A DNA stretch of 64,000 bases from a bacterium. GTDB lineage: Bacteria > JAMOTN01. Made by a program: the position numbers and the translations under genes. Each line of letters begins with the position of its first letter. Positions within the stretch are counted from its first letter, which is position 1. Shown here one piece after another: positions 45,095 to 54,286 of this stretch. The stretch is from positions 1 to 64,000 of the forward strand of contig JAMOTN010000079.1 of NCBI GenBank assembly GCA_027062325.1. The letters are read 5' to 3'. Under the pieces are notes generated by a model that was not told where the DNA came from, did no database searches, and was given only the letters and a program-made list of their open reading frames with translations.

Positions 45095-46189
45095 TTAAGT
45101 CTTTGCTCTCTTTGTCTTATGCTCAACAAAAGGTAAACTTACAACTAATGCATCAACCCTCTTTCCTTTAAAATCAACCTCAACAACTTTACCCTCTTTA
45201 TACTCTATATTTACTATTCCCATAGCAAGTGACTTTTTCAAAATTGGGGAATAAATTCCACTGGTCACAAATCCAATTTCATCCCCTTCTTTACTATAAA
45301 ACTTTTCTCCTCCTCTTGCAATTCTCCTACCCTCAACTTCAAATCCTCTCAATCTCCTCTTCAAACCTTCCTTTTTCTGATTCAACAAAGCCTCTCTTCC
45401 TATGAAATCTCCTTTTTTGAACTTAACCGTCCAACGCAACCCAGCTTCAAGCGGGGTAATATCTTCAGACAACTCATGACCATAAAGAGGCATACCAGCT
45501 TCGAACCTCAAAGTATCTCGTGCTCCTAATCCAGCCGGTCTTATCCCAAATTCTTTGCCAACTTCTAACAATCTACTCCACAAATGTACGGCATCGGAAG
45601 ACGCATACACCTCAAACCCATCTTCTCCAGTATATCCAGTTCGAGAAAGAATCACAGGCTCACCAAACATTACGGTCTCCACAAAGTTATAGTAAAGCAA
45701 TTTATCAACATCTACATTAACACACCTCTTCATCAATTTTTCTGCCGAAGGACCTTGAACAGCTATCTGAAGATAATCATCCGACACATTTAAAACCTCC
45801 ACATCAAAGCCTTTACTGTGTTCCAATATCCATTCATAATCTTTTTTAATATTTGCTGCATTAACTACAAGTAAAGCCTTATCTTCAAATTTATAAGCTA
45901 ATAAATCATCTACAACTCCACCATGCTCATAACACATAGGCGAATAAACTATCTGTCCAGGAACAATTTTGGCGAAGTTGTTTGTAATTATATAATTTAC
46001 GAACTTTTCAAAATCAGGTCCTTTAACAATAACCTCTCCCATATGCGAAACATCAAATAAAACAACCTGCTGTCTGCAAGCTAAATGCTCCTCTATTATA
46101 CTTCCGTAGTGAAGCGGCATCTCCCAACCGTGGAAATCTACAATTTTAGCACCCAATTCTACATGTTTTTCATACAATGGAGTTCTCAT
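45095..46189 (-). CDS. gcvT: Glycine cleavage system T protein (aminomethyltransferase)
   Basis: GcvT transfers the one-carbon unit from GcvH-bound methylamine to tetrahydrofolate and releases ammonia. The 364-residue protein has RTPLYEKHVELGAKIVDFHGWEMP, FDVSHMGE, ISRTGYTGEDGFE-like SRTGYTGEDGFE, and LGARDTLRFEAGMPLYGHE. All are strong family signatures. It starts 23 bp after recA ends, so it may share the recA transcript. Confidence 0.97.
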   Translation of the reverse strand: MRTPLYEKHVELGAKIVDFHGWEMPLHYGSIIEEHLACRQQVVLFDVSHMGEVIVKGPDFEKFVNYIITNNFAKIVPGQIVYSPMCYEHGGVVDDLLAYKFEDKALLVVNAANIKKDYEWILEHSKGFDVEVLNVSDDYLQIAVQGPSAEKLMKRCVNVDVDKLLYYNFVETVMFGEPVILSRTGYTGEDGFEVYASSDAVHLWSRLLEVGKEFGIRPAGLGARDTLRFEAGMPLYGHELSEDITPLEAGLRWTVKFKKGDFIGREALLNQKKEGLKRRLRGFEVEGRRIARGGEKFYSKEGDEIGFVTSGIYSPILKKSLAMGIVNIEYKEGKVVEVDFKGKRVDALVVSLPFVEHKTKRAKT

Positions 46190-46212
46190 AAATTCTCACC
46201 TCTTTTACTTTA

Positions 46213-47268
46213 CTATTCACTATCCTCACTTTTTCCAAAAACTTTATTTATAAATGCTTTCCTATTCTCTGAGTACTTTTCCCAAACCTCATTTCTCAAC
46301 TTTTCTAAAAGCTCTGGATTATCCTTTAAGTACTCAACTGCATTATCTCGCCCCTGACCCAATTTTACATCTCCCCAACTGTACCAACTTCCAGATCTCT
46401 TAACAATTCCAACATCCAATGCTGCATCTAAAACGCTTCCTTCTTTGTTTATTCCTTTTCCGTAAAGTATATCAAATTCAGCAATTTTAAAGGGAGGAGC
46501 AACTTTATTTTTGGCTACCTTAACTCTAACTCTGTCACCCATAACTTCTCCACCTTTTTTCAACTGCATAATTTTCCTTATATCAAGCCTAACTGACGCG
46601 AAGAATTTCAATGCCCTACCACCAGGAGTTGTCTCAGGATTTCCAAACATGACCCCAACTTTTTCTCTAATCTGATTTATAAATACAACTGCCGTTTTGG
46701 AACGACTGATAGCTGCTGTAAGCTTTCTCAAAGCCTGAGACATAAGTCTAGCTTGCAGTCCAACAAAACTATCTCCAAAATTTCCTTCGATTTCCGCCTT
46801 TGGAACTAAAGCTGCAACAGAATCTATAACAACCAAATCTATAGCACCACTTCTTACCAAATTTTCCGTTATATCTAGAGCCTCTTCAGCAGTTGCTGGC
46901 TGAGAAACCAATAAGTTTTCCAAGTCAACGCCTATAGCAGACGCGTACACAGGATCAAGAGCATGTTCAGCATCAATAAACGCTGCTACTCCCCCTTGCT
47001 TTTGTATTTCTGACACTACACTTAGCATAAGAGTAGTTTTTCCACTCGATTCAGGTCCATATATCTCTGTTATTCTCCCTTTAGGTATTCCACCAACCCC
47101 TAAAGCAAGATCCAATGTCAGAGCCCCTGTAGGAATAACATCAACATTTACCATTCTATCTTCTGAAAGACGCATTATAGCACTTGTACCATGCTTCTTC
47201 CTTATTAAATTAACCGTAGCCTCAATAACTTTTTGGCGAGCTGCCACCCTGTTTTGATTTTCACTCAT
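46213..47268 (-). CDS. recA: Recombinase RecA
   Basis: RecA forms filaments on single-stranded DNA for homologous recombination and SOS control. The 351-residue protein has Walker [10 protein letters not shown] (71-79), the [16 protein letters not shown] segment, [27 protein letters not shown] (L2 loop) and a C-terminal acidic tail. The ATG has GGGGGCG upstream. It starts 12 bp after the PncC-ThpR fusion gene, a modified form of the common cinA-thpR-recA order. Confidence 0.98.
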   Translation of the reverse strand: MSENQNRVAARQKVIEATVNLIRKKHGTSAIMRLSEDRMVNVDVIPTGALTLDLALGVGGIPKGRITEIYGPESSGKTTLMLSVVSEIQKQGGVAAFIDAEHALDPVYASAIGVDLENLLVSQPATAEEALDITENLVRSGAIDLVVIDSVAALVPKAEIEGNFGDSFVGLQARLMSQALRKLTAAISRSKTAVVFINQIREKVGVMFGNPETTPGGRALKFFASVRLDIRKIMQLKKGGEVMGDRVRVKVAKNKVAPPFKIAEFDILYGKGINKEGSVLDAALDVGIVKRSGSWYSWGDVKLGQGRDNAVEYLKDNPELLEKLRNEVWEKYSENRKAFINKVFGKSEDSE

Positions 47269-47280
47269 TTAAATCGCCCC

Positions 47281-48381
47281 CTACTCTTTATTTAAAGCGA
47301 ACTCGTATAGATCCTCATAAACTGGTCCTCTAGGGGTTAATGTACTTTTAACTAGGTAAATTTTATCTACAAGGAATTCCACATCTGGCAACTCTTCAAA
47401 CAAATGATGCTTCCTAGCCAAAATTAAACTCTGAGCTCTCTTATTCTTAACTCTTGCTAAGGTTATATGAGCTTTAAAACCGTGAGCCGCTTTAGGATAC
47501 CCTATCTTTTCTAAAGCCTCCTCCAAAGAAGCTGCAAGATTGGAAAGCTCTTTTTCCCCATCTTTAACTCCCAGCGCTACAACCCTTACTATCTTTTCAT
47601 TTGGAAACATGACAATTTCTCCCGTCTTAACACTAAATTGTTTGAAATCCTTGACAACATCTTGTATTGAGTCAACTACCTCTCCCACTTTATCCTTCTT
47701 AACACTTCCGATAAACTTCAAAGTTATATGAATATTCTCCGGCTCAACCAACTTAACTCCAGCAAAATCTAAGCTCCTTCTACTTGCTCGCCACCAATCA
47801 ACAAACTCTTGAGGCATTTTAACTGCAACAAATAACCTAAGAGGAACATCTCTATCCTTAGAAACCAAATCTTCACCTTCCCCAAGAAGCTTATCTGCCA
47901 TCAAGGACTCCATTACCATAAGAAGAGCATTCTCAATAGCCTGCTCCCTTATCTTATCCCTATCTCCATCAAACCTAAACTCACGTTGAATTATAACGCC
48001 TCCTTCTCTGGTTACTGTTATGTACACTAAACCTCTATCTTTCCCTTCAATACTTTCACCAGCAATCCCAGTAATTCCAACACCTATATCAGCAGCAAAC
48101 CTAACTCTAGTTAAACGTGACATAAAAGTTGCAACTTCTTGAGACACCGTTCCCTCTTTATCTATCAAACTTTGCGGAATACCAAAATCAACCTTGCTCC
48201 TTTCTGAATACAAAACAACTCCACCCATGAAATAATTACTGGCTCCATCAAATTCAGTTAAAGCCGCAGATAGCAACCCACCTGTACAACTCTCTGCCAC
48301 TGCAATAGTAGCTCCGAACTCTCTTAACTTATCTGCAACCTTCTTCACCAAACTCATTATTTTACTGCTTATTTTCACCAT
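47281..48381 (-). CDS. Fusion of PncC-type nicotinamide-nucleotide amidase and ThpR RNA 2',3'-cyclic phosphodiesterase
   Basis: The 366-residue product joins two domains. Residues about 1-165 match the CinA C-terminal domain (PncC), which deamidates NMN: AESCTGGLLSAALT (29-42), GGVVLYSE, GTVSQEVA and GITGIAGES (102-110). Residues about 182-366 match the 2H phosphoesterase ThpR/LigT with the two catalytic motifs HITL at 218-221 and 305-308. In many bacteria cinA, thpR and recA are three neighbouring genes; here the first two appear joined in one frame, and the CinA N-terminal domain is absent. The ATG at 48381 follows AAGGAGGGGG. Confidence 0.9.
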   Translation of the reverse strand: MVKISSKIMSLVKKVADKLREFGATIAVAESCTGGLLSAALTEFDGASNYFMGGVVLYSERSKVDFGIPQSLIDKEGTVSQEVATFMSRLTRVRFAADIGVGITGIAGESIEGKDRGLVYITVTREGGVIIQREFRFDGDRDKIREQAIENALLMVMESLMADKLLGEGEDLVSKDRDVPLRLFVAVKMPQEFVDWWRASRRSLDFAGVKLVEPENIHITLKFIGSVKKDKVGEVVDSIQDVVKDFKQFSVKTGEIVMFPNEKIVRVVALGVKDGEKELSNLAASLEEALEKIGYPKAAHGFKAHITLARVKNKRAQSLILARKHHLFEELPDVEFLVDKIYLVKSTLTPRGPVYEDLYEFALNKE

Positions 48382-48412
48382 GAAAATAAACCCCCTCCTT
48401 GTCAAACATTAA

Positions 48413-48967
48413 TCACATAGTATAATCCCCAGTCACAATTCGTTTAATCTCATAAACTACATCATTCATACCATCAAGTAAATTTTCTCCAAACTCTATA
48501 GCTAGAAAACAAGCCACAAAATCATCTGCAAAAATTCCCAGAGCCCCCGGCAATCTCTCTGATTCATGAACAACAAATGGAACCTTGAAAGAGTCAAAAA
48601 ACCTATAGATCACGAGGATCAATCCAGACTTCAAAACTCTTATCCAAAATTCCCTTCTATCACTTGAGGCTCTTATGTAAAATGAAAGCAAAGTCACAAC
48701 CGCACAAAATTCATCAACAACCACTCTTCTATCATCGAAGTCCACGTGATACTCCGTTAAAACTAAACCAGCAGCATTTAAAAAATAAACCAAGAAACGC
48801 CATATTTTTTCTGGCAAAAACGATAATAAAACTGCCACAGGCCATGCTATCAAAGAAGCAATTGTTCCTCCACCTCTTATATAGCCAATCTTCCCCAAAG
48901 TCAAATAATATGGTAAGGCTTCCCCTCCCACATCTTTATTCTCAACAAAATTCTTACCAACACTCAT
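48413..48967 (-). CDS. pgpA: Phosphatidylglycerophosphatase A (PgpA) family protein
   Basis: PgpA removes phosphate from phosphatidylglycerol phosphate in the inner membrane. The 184-residue product keeps the family pattern: GYIRGGGTIASL (family APGTxGSL), VVVDEF, FDSFKVPFVVHESERLPGALGIFADDFVA (family FDxxKPxPI...GGxGIMxDD). It is more divergent than usual: KVP replaces KPxP and FADD replaces MxDD. The ATG at 48967 has AGGGGGG upstream. It opens the run pgpA, pncC-thpR, recA, gcvT. Confidence 0.72.
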   Translation of the reverse strand: MSVGKNFVENKDVGGEALPYYLTLGKIGYIRGGGTIASLIAWPVAVLLSFLPEKIWRFLVYFLNAAGLVLTEYHVDFDDRRVVVDEFCAVVTLLSFYIRASSDRREFWIRVLKSGLILVIYRFFDSFKVPFVVHESERLPGALGIFADDFVACFLAIEFGENLLDGMNDVVYEIKRIVTGDYTM

Positions 48968-49288
48968 AACAAACCCCCCTAGTGAGAAATTAGGTATGAC
49001 AATATTAATTCTGTTTACTGAAATTTTAACACCTAAACCACTCTGCACCAAGCCTACACTAACTAGAAGTTTTTAGGTAAAGTATTCACTTTTGTAAATT
49101 TAACTGCAAAACTTAGACCTACTTTCGAATTATGAATTTCTATTTAATTCCTATTTTCTCACGTTCCACGTTTCACTCAACATTCCACCGTTGTCCCGAA
49201 ATCTCACCTGCTCCATCATGACACATATTAAAAATATCCCATTAAACTTTTTTGTGATGATGAATGTAGTATGAAGGAGGCGATTGAT
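48968..49288. other. Divergent intergenic region between pgpA and the clostripain-like gene
   Basis: About 320 bp of AT-rich DNA must contain promoters for both directions. I see no gene, RNA or convincing -35/-10 pair. Some short direct likenesses (CACGTTCCACGTTTCACTC) occur near 49160-49180. A good ribosome site for the rightward gene lies at its end. Confidence 0.5.
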
Positions 49289-50692
49289 ATGAGAAAGGTA
49301 GCGCTGTTAATTGTAGTGTTATTGACATTGGTAGGATTTGCTTCTCCAAATCAACCTCAGCTTAACAAAGGAATCTTATCTTCAATTGTCAACGGTATAA
49401 GTCATGCCTTCCATTCTCTATTCGGAAACAAGGATGACGAAAAAGCCAATGTTGAAACTCCAAAACCCCTTCCAAAAAAGAAATGGACAGTCATGGTTTA
49501 TATCGCAGCAGATAACAACCTTGAACAAGCTGCTTTCATAAACCTAAACATGCTAGAAATAGTAGGAAGCAGTGATCAAGTAAACTTCTTGTGCTTAGTG
49601 GACCGTGCAAAAGGCGAATACAATGGAGATGGTGACTGGACAGATGCACGTATCTTCTACATTAAAAAAGACAATGATCAAAACAAGGTTACAAGCCCTG
49701 TTGTTAAGTTCCTAAATGAAGTTAATACAGGAGATCCTCATACACTTTACAACTTTATGGAGTTTTGTAAAGAATACTATCCAGCAGAACATTACTTCCT
49801 TATTCTTTGGAATCACGGTTCCGGTTGGGAATCTGTGCCTTCCTCCAGTGTAAACACTCCTCTTAAAAATAGAATGGTCGCATACGATGATCAAGCTAAG
49901 GATAGTATAACTATGCCTGAATTAAAGAGTGTCCTTCGTAAATTTAACTCTGAAATAGGTAAAAAGATTGACATTCTCGGATTTGACGCCTGCCTTATGG
50001 GGATGATAGAAGTTGCTTACGACCTCAAAGATTTTGCACAAACACTCATAGTAAGTGAAAAGACCGAGTACGGTTTAGGATGGCCATATCACGCATTTGC
50101 TGACATAATGGTTAAAAAACCAAACCTCTCCCCCGCTGAGGTAGCATCTGTGGTTCCAGAAGCTTTCAAAGAGTTCTACAATTACCTTTCTACCCACTAT
50201 AACAAGGACTTAACCAACACACTTGCTGCACTCGATGCAACAAAAATCAAAAACATCGAAAAAGCATTTAAAGCATTTATTGATAAAGCTAGTAATCTAA
50301 TGGAAGATAAAGAAAACGTAGTAAAACTTCTTATTGAGGCTAGAAAAGCTGCGGTACAAATTGATGATCCTATCAAAGCTCACACAGATATAGGATCTTT
50401 CGTTAAAGAAGCTGCTAAGAGAATCCCAGAACTTAAGGAAGAAGCTGACGCAGTCATTGAAGCTCTTAAAGAAGCAGAACTCAACTTTGTCGTTACTGGT
50501 AAAGAAGGCGGAGAAGAACACGAACATTTCAAAAATGCAACTGGATTAGCCATATACTTCCCTCTTAATCCAAAAGCTCTTGATCCAGATATAATTAGGA
50601 AGTACTTGTCAGTAATTCCTTACGATGATTTCACTTTTGTTCAAGATACTAATTGGAACGAATTCCTTTTCAACCTCATAATGAACGAATAA
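49289..50692 (+). CDS. Exported clostripain-like cysteine peptidase (family C11)
   Basis: The 467-residue protein has a signal peptide (residues 1-19) and a C11 peptidase domain. The catalytic pair is H176 in LWNHGSGW and C235 in GFDACLMGM, in the usual order and spacing. The domain starts with KKWTVMVYIAADNNLE, typical of the family. The N-terminal linker (20-60) may be a propeptide. It would cut after basic residues outside the cytoplasm, for nutrition or processing. The ATG at 49289 has AAGGAGGCG upstream. A strong terminator follows. Confidence 0.9.
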   Translation: MRKVALLIVVLLTLVGFASPNQPQLNKGILSSIVNGISHAFHSLFGNKDDEKANVETPKPLPKKKWTVMVYIAADNNLEQAAFINLNMLEIVGSSDQVNFLCLVDRAKGEYNGDGDWTDARIFYIKKDNDQNKVTSPVVKFLNEVNTGDPHTLYNFMEFCKEYYPAEHYFLILWNHGSGWESVPSSSVNTPLKNRMVAYDDQAKDSITMPELKSVLRKFNSEIGKKIDILGFDACLMGMIEVAYDLKDFAQTLIVSEKTEYGLGWPYHAFADIMVKKPNLSPAEVASVVPEAFKEFYNYLSTHYNKDLTNTLAALDATKIKNIEKAFKAFIDKASNLMEDKENVVKLLIEARKAAVQIDDPIKAHTDIGSFVKEAAKRIPELKEEADAVIEALKEAELNFVVTGKEGGEEHEHFKNATGLAIYFPLNPKALDPDIIRKYLSVIPYDDFTFVQDTNWNEFLFNLIMNE

Positions 50693-50725
50693 GTCCGGTA
50701 AGTCAATAGCAAGTAAAAGATATTT

Positions 50726-50749
50726 GGGGAGGTCAGTTAAGACCTCCCC
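50726..50749 (+). terminator. Rho-independent terminator after the clostripain-like gene
   Basis: GGGGAGGTC and GACCTCCCC form a perfect 9-bp stem with a six-base AGTTAA loop, followed by TTTCTGATTT, about 35 bp after the stop codon. Confidence 0.9.
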
Positions 50750-50865
50750 TTTCTGATTTATTGCTTTTTTAGTTCCCTTATTTTCCACACTATTGTCAAC
50801 TCTACTTTTTTTTGAGAAAATTAAAAGCTGAAGCAAATTTTATGTATGTAAGGAGGGAATGTAGT

Positions 50866-52437
50866 ATGTCGAAATTTAAAACCTTGAAATTACTTATTTT
50901 ATTTACTTTCATCGCAGTAAATTTTGTCAGCATTAGTGCTAGTCAACCAACAACTGTTTGGTTAATTCACTTCAACGACTTACATGGCAAAGTCTTTCCT
51001 TACAAAACTGCTCGTTTTGGAGGAGTTGAAAAGGAATTTTCGGCATTAACAGGCTTAGCCCAAGCTCTGCTTAAACTTCGCTTTGAGGCAGCTTTTAAAG
51101 GAATAAAAACAGCTTTCATATGTGCAGGTGACATTTGGCAAGGGACTCTTCTTGGTACCTTGACCGGTGGAAAAGCTATTGCGAAACTTTTAAATCGTAT
51201 GGATATGGAAGTATCAACACTTGGAAATCACGAATTTGATCTTGGTAAAAATGCAACAGAAAAGTTCATAAACACATGCAATTTCCCATTCGTTGTAGAC
51301 AACATAGATGGTTTACCAGTTGATAAGTGGTTAGTAAAAACATACGGTAACGTCAAAGTCGGTTTTTTAGGGATAGCTCCTCTTGAACTTCCTGAAGTCG
51401 TTTGTAAAGAATCCCTAGAAGGGATAAAATTCTATCCAGAAGTTTTCAAAATCCTTAATAAATACGTCAAGCTTCTTCGTAACAAACTTAAAGTCAATGC
51501 TGTAATTTTAATAAGCCACGCTGGAACAAAAGTTGATCGCATTATTGCAAAAAAAGTCCCTGGAATTGACGTAATAATTGGTGGGCATGATCATACTCCA
51601 AGTGGTCCCGAATTTGTTGGAAATACTTTGATAACGGACTGCTCTCCTTACGGCACAATGTTTGGTATTGTGGAATTAAAATTTGACAATAACGGCAAGT
51701 TAATCAAGAAAAGCGGCTGGCACGAATGGCTTTATGCCTCAAAGTATCCTCCTCGCTTTTCTTTTCTTGAATTTGCGAAAAAGCTGGAGAAAAGTGTAGA
51801 ACCTTTGAAAAATCGCTATATATGCACTTTAAAAGAACCTCTCTTTAACGATTTAGCTGAAAACGCACCAGCTCGTTTTGTTCATTATGTAAACATTAAC
51901 GGTGAAAAAGAACCAATAGAAACAAACTTTGGCAATTTAGTTTGCGACGCTATAAGGGCAAAGTTTGGGGTAGACATTGCTTTCCAAAACAAAGGTGGTA
52001 TAAGAATAACTCTTAAGAAAGGTGACGTAACCTATGCCGACATGTTTGAAGCCTTCCCATTTGAAAACTTCATAGTAATTCTAAAAATGACAGGTAAAGA
52101 GATTAAACAAGTTTTAGAACAAGGTCTTACATTCAAAAAAGGTGCCATAGACTTCTCTGGATTGAAAGTATGGGTAGATCTTTCAAAACCAGAATTTCAG
52201 CGAGTAGTTAAAGTAACTCTCTTGAATGGAGAAGAACTTAAAGAGGATAAGGTTTATACCGTCGCATTAAACAACTTCCTGGCAGGCGGTGGTGATTACT
52301 TTAAGATTTTCGCTAAGATCAAAAACAGGAAGAGCTTACCAAATAGGTTACGTGAGACCGTAATTGATTTTATAAAGGGCAAAAAAGATTTAGTTTACGA
52401 AATCGATGGCAGGTATATTGTTGTAAACGAAAAATAA
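50866..52437 (+). CDS. Exported 5'-nucleotidase / metallophosphatase (UshA family)
   Basis: The 523-residue protein has a signal peptide (residues 1-26), then a metallophosphoesterase domain with HFNDLHG, CAGDIWQG, LGNHEFDLG, ISHAG and GGHDHT, all metal-ligand motifs of the UshA type. A C-terminal nucleotide-binding domain follows (about 330-510) with NLVCDAIRA, NKGGIR and NNFLAGGGD. It releases nucleosides and phosphate from extracellular nucleotides. The ATG at 50866 follows AAGGAGGGAATGTAGT; the long frame upstream uses a TTG without a site. Confidence 0.92.
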   Translation: MSKFKTLKLLILFTFIAVNFVSISASQPTTVWLIHFNDLHGKVFPYKTARFGGVEKEFSALTGLAQALLKLRFEAAFKGIKTAFICAGDIWQGTLLGTLTGGKAIAKLLNRMDMEVSTLGNHEFDLGKNATEKFINTCNFPFVVDNIDGLPVDKWLVKTYGNVKVGFLGIAPLELPEVVCKESLEGIKFYPEVFKILNKYVKLLRNKLKVNAVILISHAGTKVDRIIAKKVPGIDVIIGGHDHTPSGPEFVGNTLITDCSPYGTMFGIVELKFDNNGKLIKKSGWHEWLYASKYPPRFSFLEFAKKLEKSVEPLKNRYICTLKEPLFNDLAENAPARFVHYVNINGEKEPIETNFGNLVCDAIRAKFGVDIAFQNKGGIRITLKKGDVTYADMFEAFPFENFIVILKMTGKEIKQVLEQGLTFKKGAIDFSGLKVWVDLSKPEFQRVVKVTLLNGEELKEDKVYTVALNNFLAGGGDYFKIFAKIKNRKSLPNRLRETVIDFIKGKKDLVYEIDGRYIVVNEK

Positions 52438-52458
52438 AAAGCAGGTATCTCCAAAACT

Positions 52459-53253
52459 ATGAAAGTAGAAGTTTTACATCGCTTAAAGTGCCTCAACCTC
52501 TCACCTTCGCGGAGGTTGGGGCAAAATTTTTTGTATTCTACAAGAGCCTTGAAATTTGTGAAAACTTGGGCTAAAAAATTAGCAGATAAACACGCCGATT
52601 ACCGAATTTTTTCTATTGGACCAGGAATTGCTATTTTTGAAGAAGAATTGGCAAAAGCAGGCTTTAGAGTTTTATCAATAGAAAAAGACGCAAAATTTTT
52701 TCCCCTTTATGCCCAAATAAAAAGCTACAATCCAAACTTTCACACAGCAATTGCAGATGCAAGATTTGTCAAATTTCCTCCATTTCCCATATTTTCAAAT
52801 CTCCCTTATTACGCCTCAAAATTTTTCATAGATAAAATTTGCCTAAGCAATAACTGGAAATTTGGTATATTATGTCTCCAATATGAAGTTGGCCAACGCT
52901 TAATAAATCCCTCAGGCAAAAGATTATCACCTCTTTCAGCAATATTTACATTAAAAGCCAATGTGGTAGATTTTCTTGTCATACCTAAACATTTTTTCAT
53001 CCCAAAACCAAAAGTTGACAGCATAATGATCGTTTTTGAAGAAATACCTGATTCCCCAAATTCTGAAATTTTAAGAAAGTTTGCTGATTGGCTTGGAATT
53101 CTTTTACAAAATCGCCGAAAAAAAATTAAAAACTCCTTACTTTTTAAAAAGGAACATCCAATATGGGAGATATATGCAGACTATAGGGCAGAAGAGCTAA
53201 GTGTCAGCACTTTGTTTGAAGTTTTCCTTAAAACTACTTCTCTCAACCAATAA
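52459..53253 (+). CDS. rsmA: RsmA/KsgA-like rRNA dimethyladenosine methyltransferase (divergent)
   Basis: RsmA dimethylates two adenines near the 3' end of 16S rRNA. The 264-residue protein has RRLGQNFL, the SAM-binding SIGPG (usual EIGPG), EKD at the end of the next strand, and SNLPYYAS (family NLPYxxS), then IPKHFFIPKPKVDS, which matches the conserved F.P.PKVDS. The replacement of Glu by Ser in SIGPG and the reduced C-terminal domain are unusual. No strong ribosome site is seen. It follows the nucleotidase by 21 bp and its end overlaps convergent mnmA by 11 bp. Confidence 0.82.
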   Translation: MKVEVLHRLKCLNLSPSRRLGQNFLYSTRALKFVKTWAKKLADKHADYRIFSIGPGIAIFEEELAKAGFRVLSIEKDAKFFPLYAQIKSYNPNFHTAIADARFVKFPPFPIFSNLPYYASKFFIDKICLSNNWKFGILCLQYEVGQRLINPSGKRLSPLSAIFTLKANVVDFLVIPKHFFIPKPKVDSIMIVFEEIPDSPNSEILRKFADWLGILLQNRRKKIKNSLLFKKEHPIWEIYADYRAEELSVSTLFEVFLKTTSLNQ

Positions 53254-54286
53254 AAATTTCTCTTACAAAACCTGAAGCCAAAACTTTATCGCCATCGTAA
53301 ATAACTCCAAGCTGTCCCGGAGAGATCAAGCTTTTCTTGTAAAGCTGCAGTTCAAGCTCTCTTTCTGAAAGCACAATCACTTTAGCAGGCATAAGCGGTT
53401 GACTATGTCGAAACTTCACTAGGTAATTCTCTCCATCAAGAGGCAAATACCACAAAACTTTTTCCAAAATCACCCGTTGAGCCAAAATTCGTCCAAACGG
53501 AGCCACAATGACCTCTTTGGTTTTGTAATCGATACTTTTAACATAAAATCGGTGTTTAGGTTGCTTATAAAAATGCTTTCCCAATCCTTTTCTCTGTCCC
53601 ACTGTAAACTGCCAATAACCATCGTGTTCTCCAAGAATTTCTCCCCACTCATTAACAATTTTCCCTCTTCCCTCTTCCAAACTTTTTACAAATCCATACT
53701 CAACCAATTTTCTATTTAAAAACTTTATTAATCCATCTTTCATAAAACAGGCATCTTGACTTTTAGGAGGAGCAACTTTTCCCACAAATTTTCCATAAAA
53801 ACTCTCATACAATGCCACCACATCTTTTGAAGAATATTCAAACAATGGAAACAGCAAATTTGAAAAATCCCCTACCCACGCTAAAAAATACGACTGATCA
53901 TTGTGCCCCGAGGCAAACGTTCTAAACAGCAAATCATTCTCCACCTTAGCATAATGCCCAGTTGCAAATAGCTCACACTCTTTAAGAGCCTCTTTTTTCA
54001 ATGCTCCAAATTTTACTAACCTGTTACAAACTGCACATGGATTAGGAGTTTTAGCCTTGTAGTATGCCTCTGCTGTATAGCGCATAACATTATCAAACTC
54101 ATCTCTTAAATCAATCACACGCAATACAAAATTGTTATCCTTCGCAAATTCAATAACCTTAGAACTCACGTTTTCACTCAGAAGAAGAGCATGGTATAAA
54201 ACTACATCAAAACCCATCCTTCTCAACAATATAGCCGTAACACTACTATCTTTACCACCACTAAAAGCTACAGCTATTCTCATCAT
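53243..54286 (-). CDS. mnmA: tRNA-specific 2-thiouridylase (MnmA)
   Basis: MnmA puts sulfur on U34 of Lys, Glu and Gln tRNAs. The 347-residue protein has the ATP PP-loop SGGKDSS (9-15; many MnmA have SGGVDSS), the TPNPCAVCNRLVKFG segment with a catalytic cysteine, and KSQDACFM with the second cysteine. The central tRNA-binding and C-terminal beta-barrel domains are present (GKIVNEWGEILGEHDGYW, FTVGQRKGLG). The ATG overlaps the nth stop by one base (TAATG). Confidence 0.93.
   Translation of the reverse strand: MMRIAVAFSGGKDSSVTAILLRRMGFDVVLYHALLLSENVSSKVIEFAKDNNFVLRVIDLRDEFDNVMRYTAEAYYKAKTPNPCAVCNRLVKFGALKKEALKECELFATGHYAKVENDLLFRTFASGHNDQSYFLAWVGDFSNLLFPLFEYSSKDVVALYESFYGKFVGKVAPPKSQDACFMKDGLIKFLNRKLVEYGFVKSLEEGRGKIVNEWGEILGEHDGYWQFTVGQRKGLGKHFYKQPKHRFYVKSIDYKTKEVIVAPFGRILAQRVILEKVLWYLPLDGENYLVKFRHSQPLMPAKVIVLSERELELQLYKKSLISPGQLGVIYDGDKVLASGFVREIFIG

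Noticed and set aside
50792-50820. Promoter TTGTCA-17-GAAAAT ahead of the nucleotidase gene
   Set aside because: The -10 is weak (4 of 6) and the region is so AT-rich that chance matches are likely; not listed as a feature.
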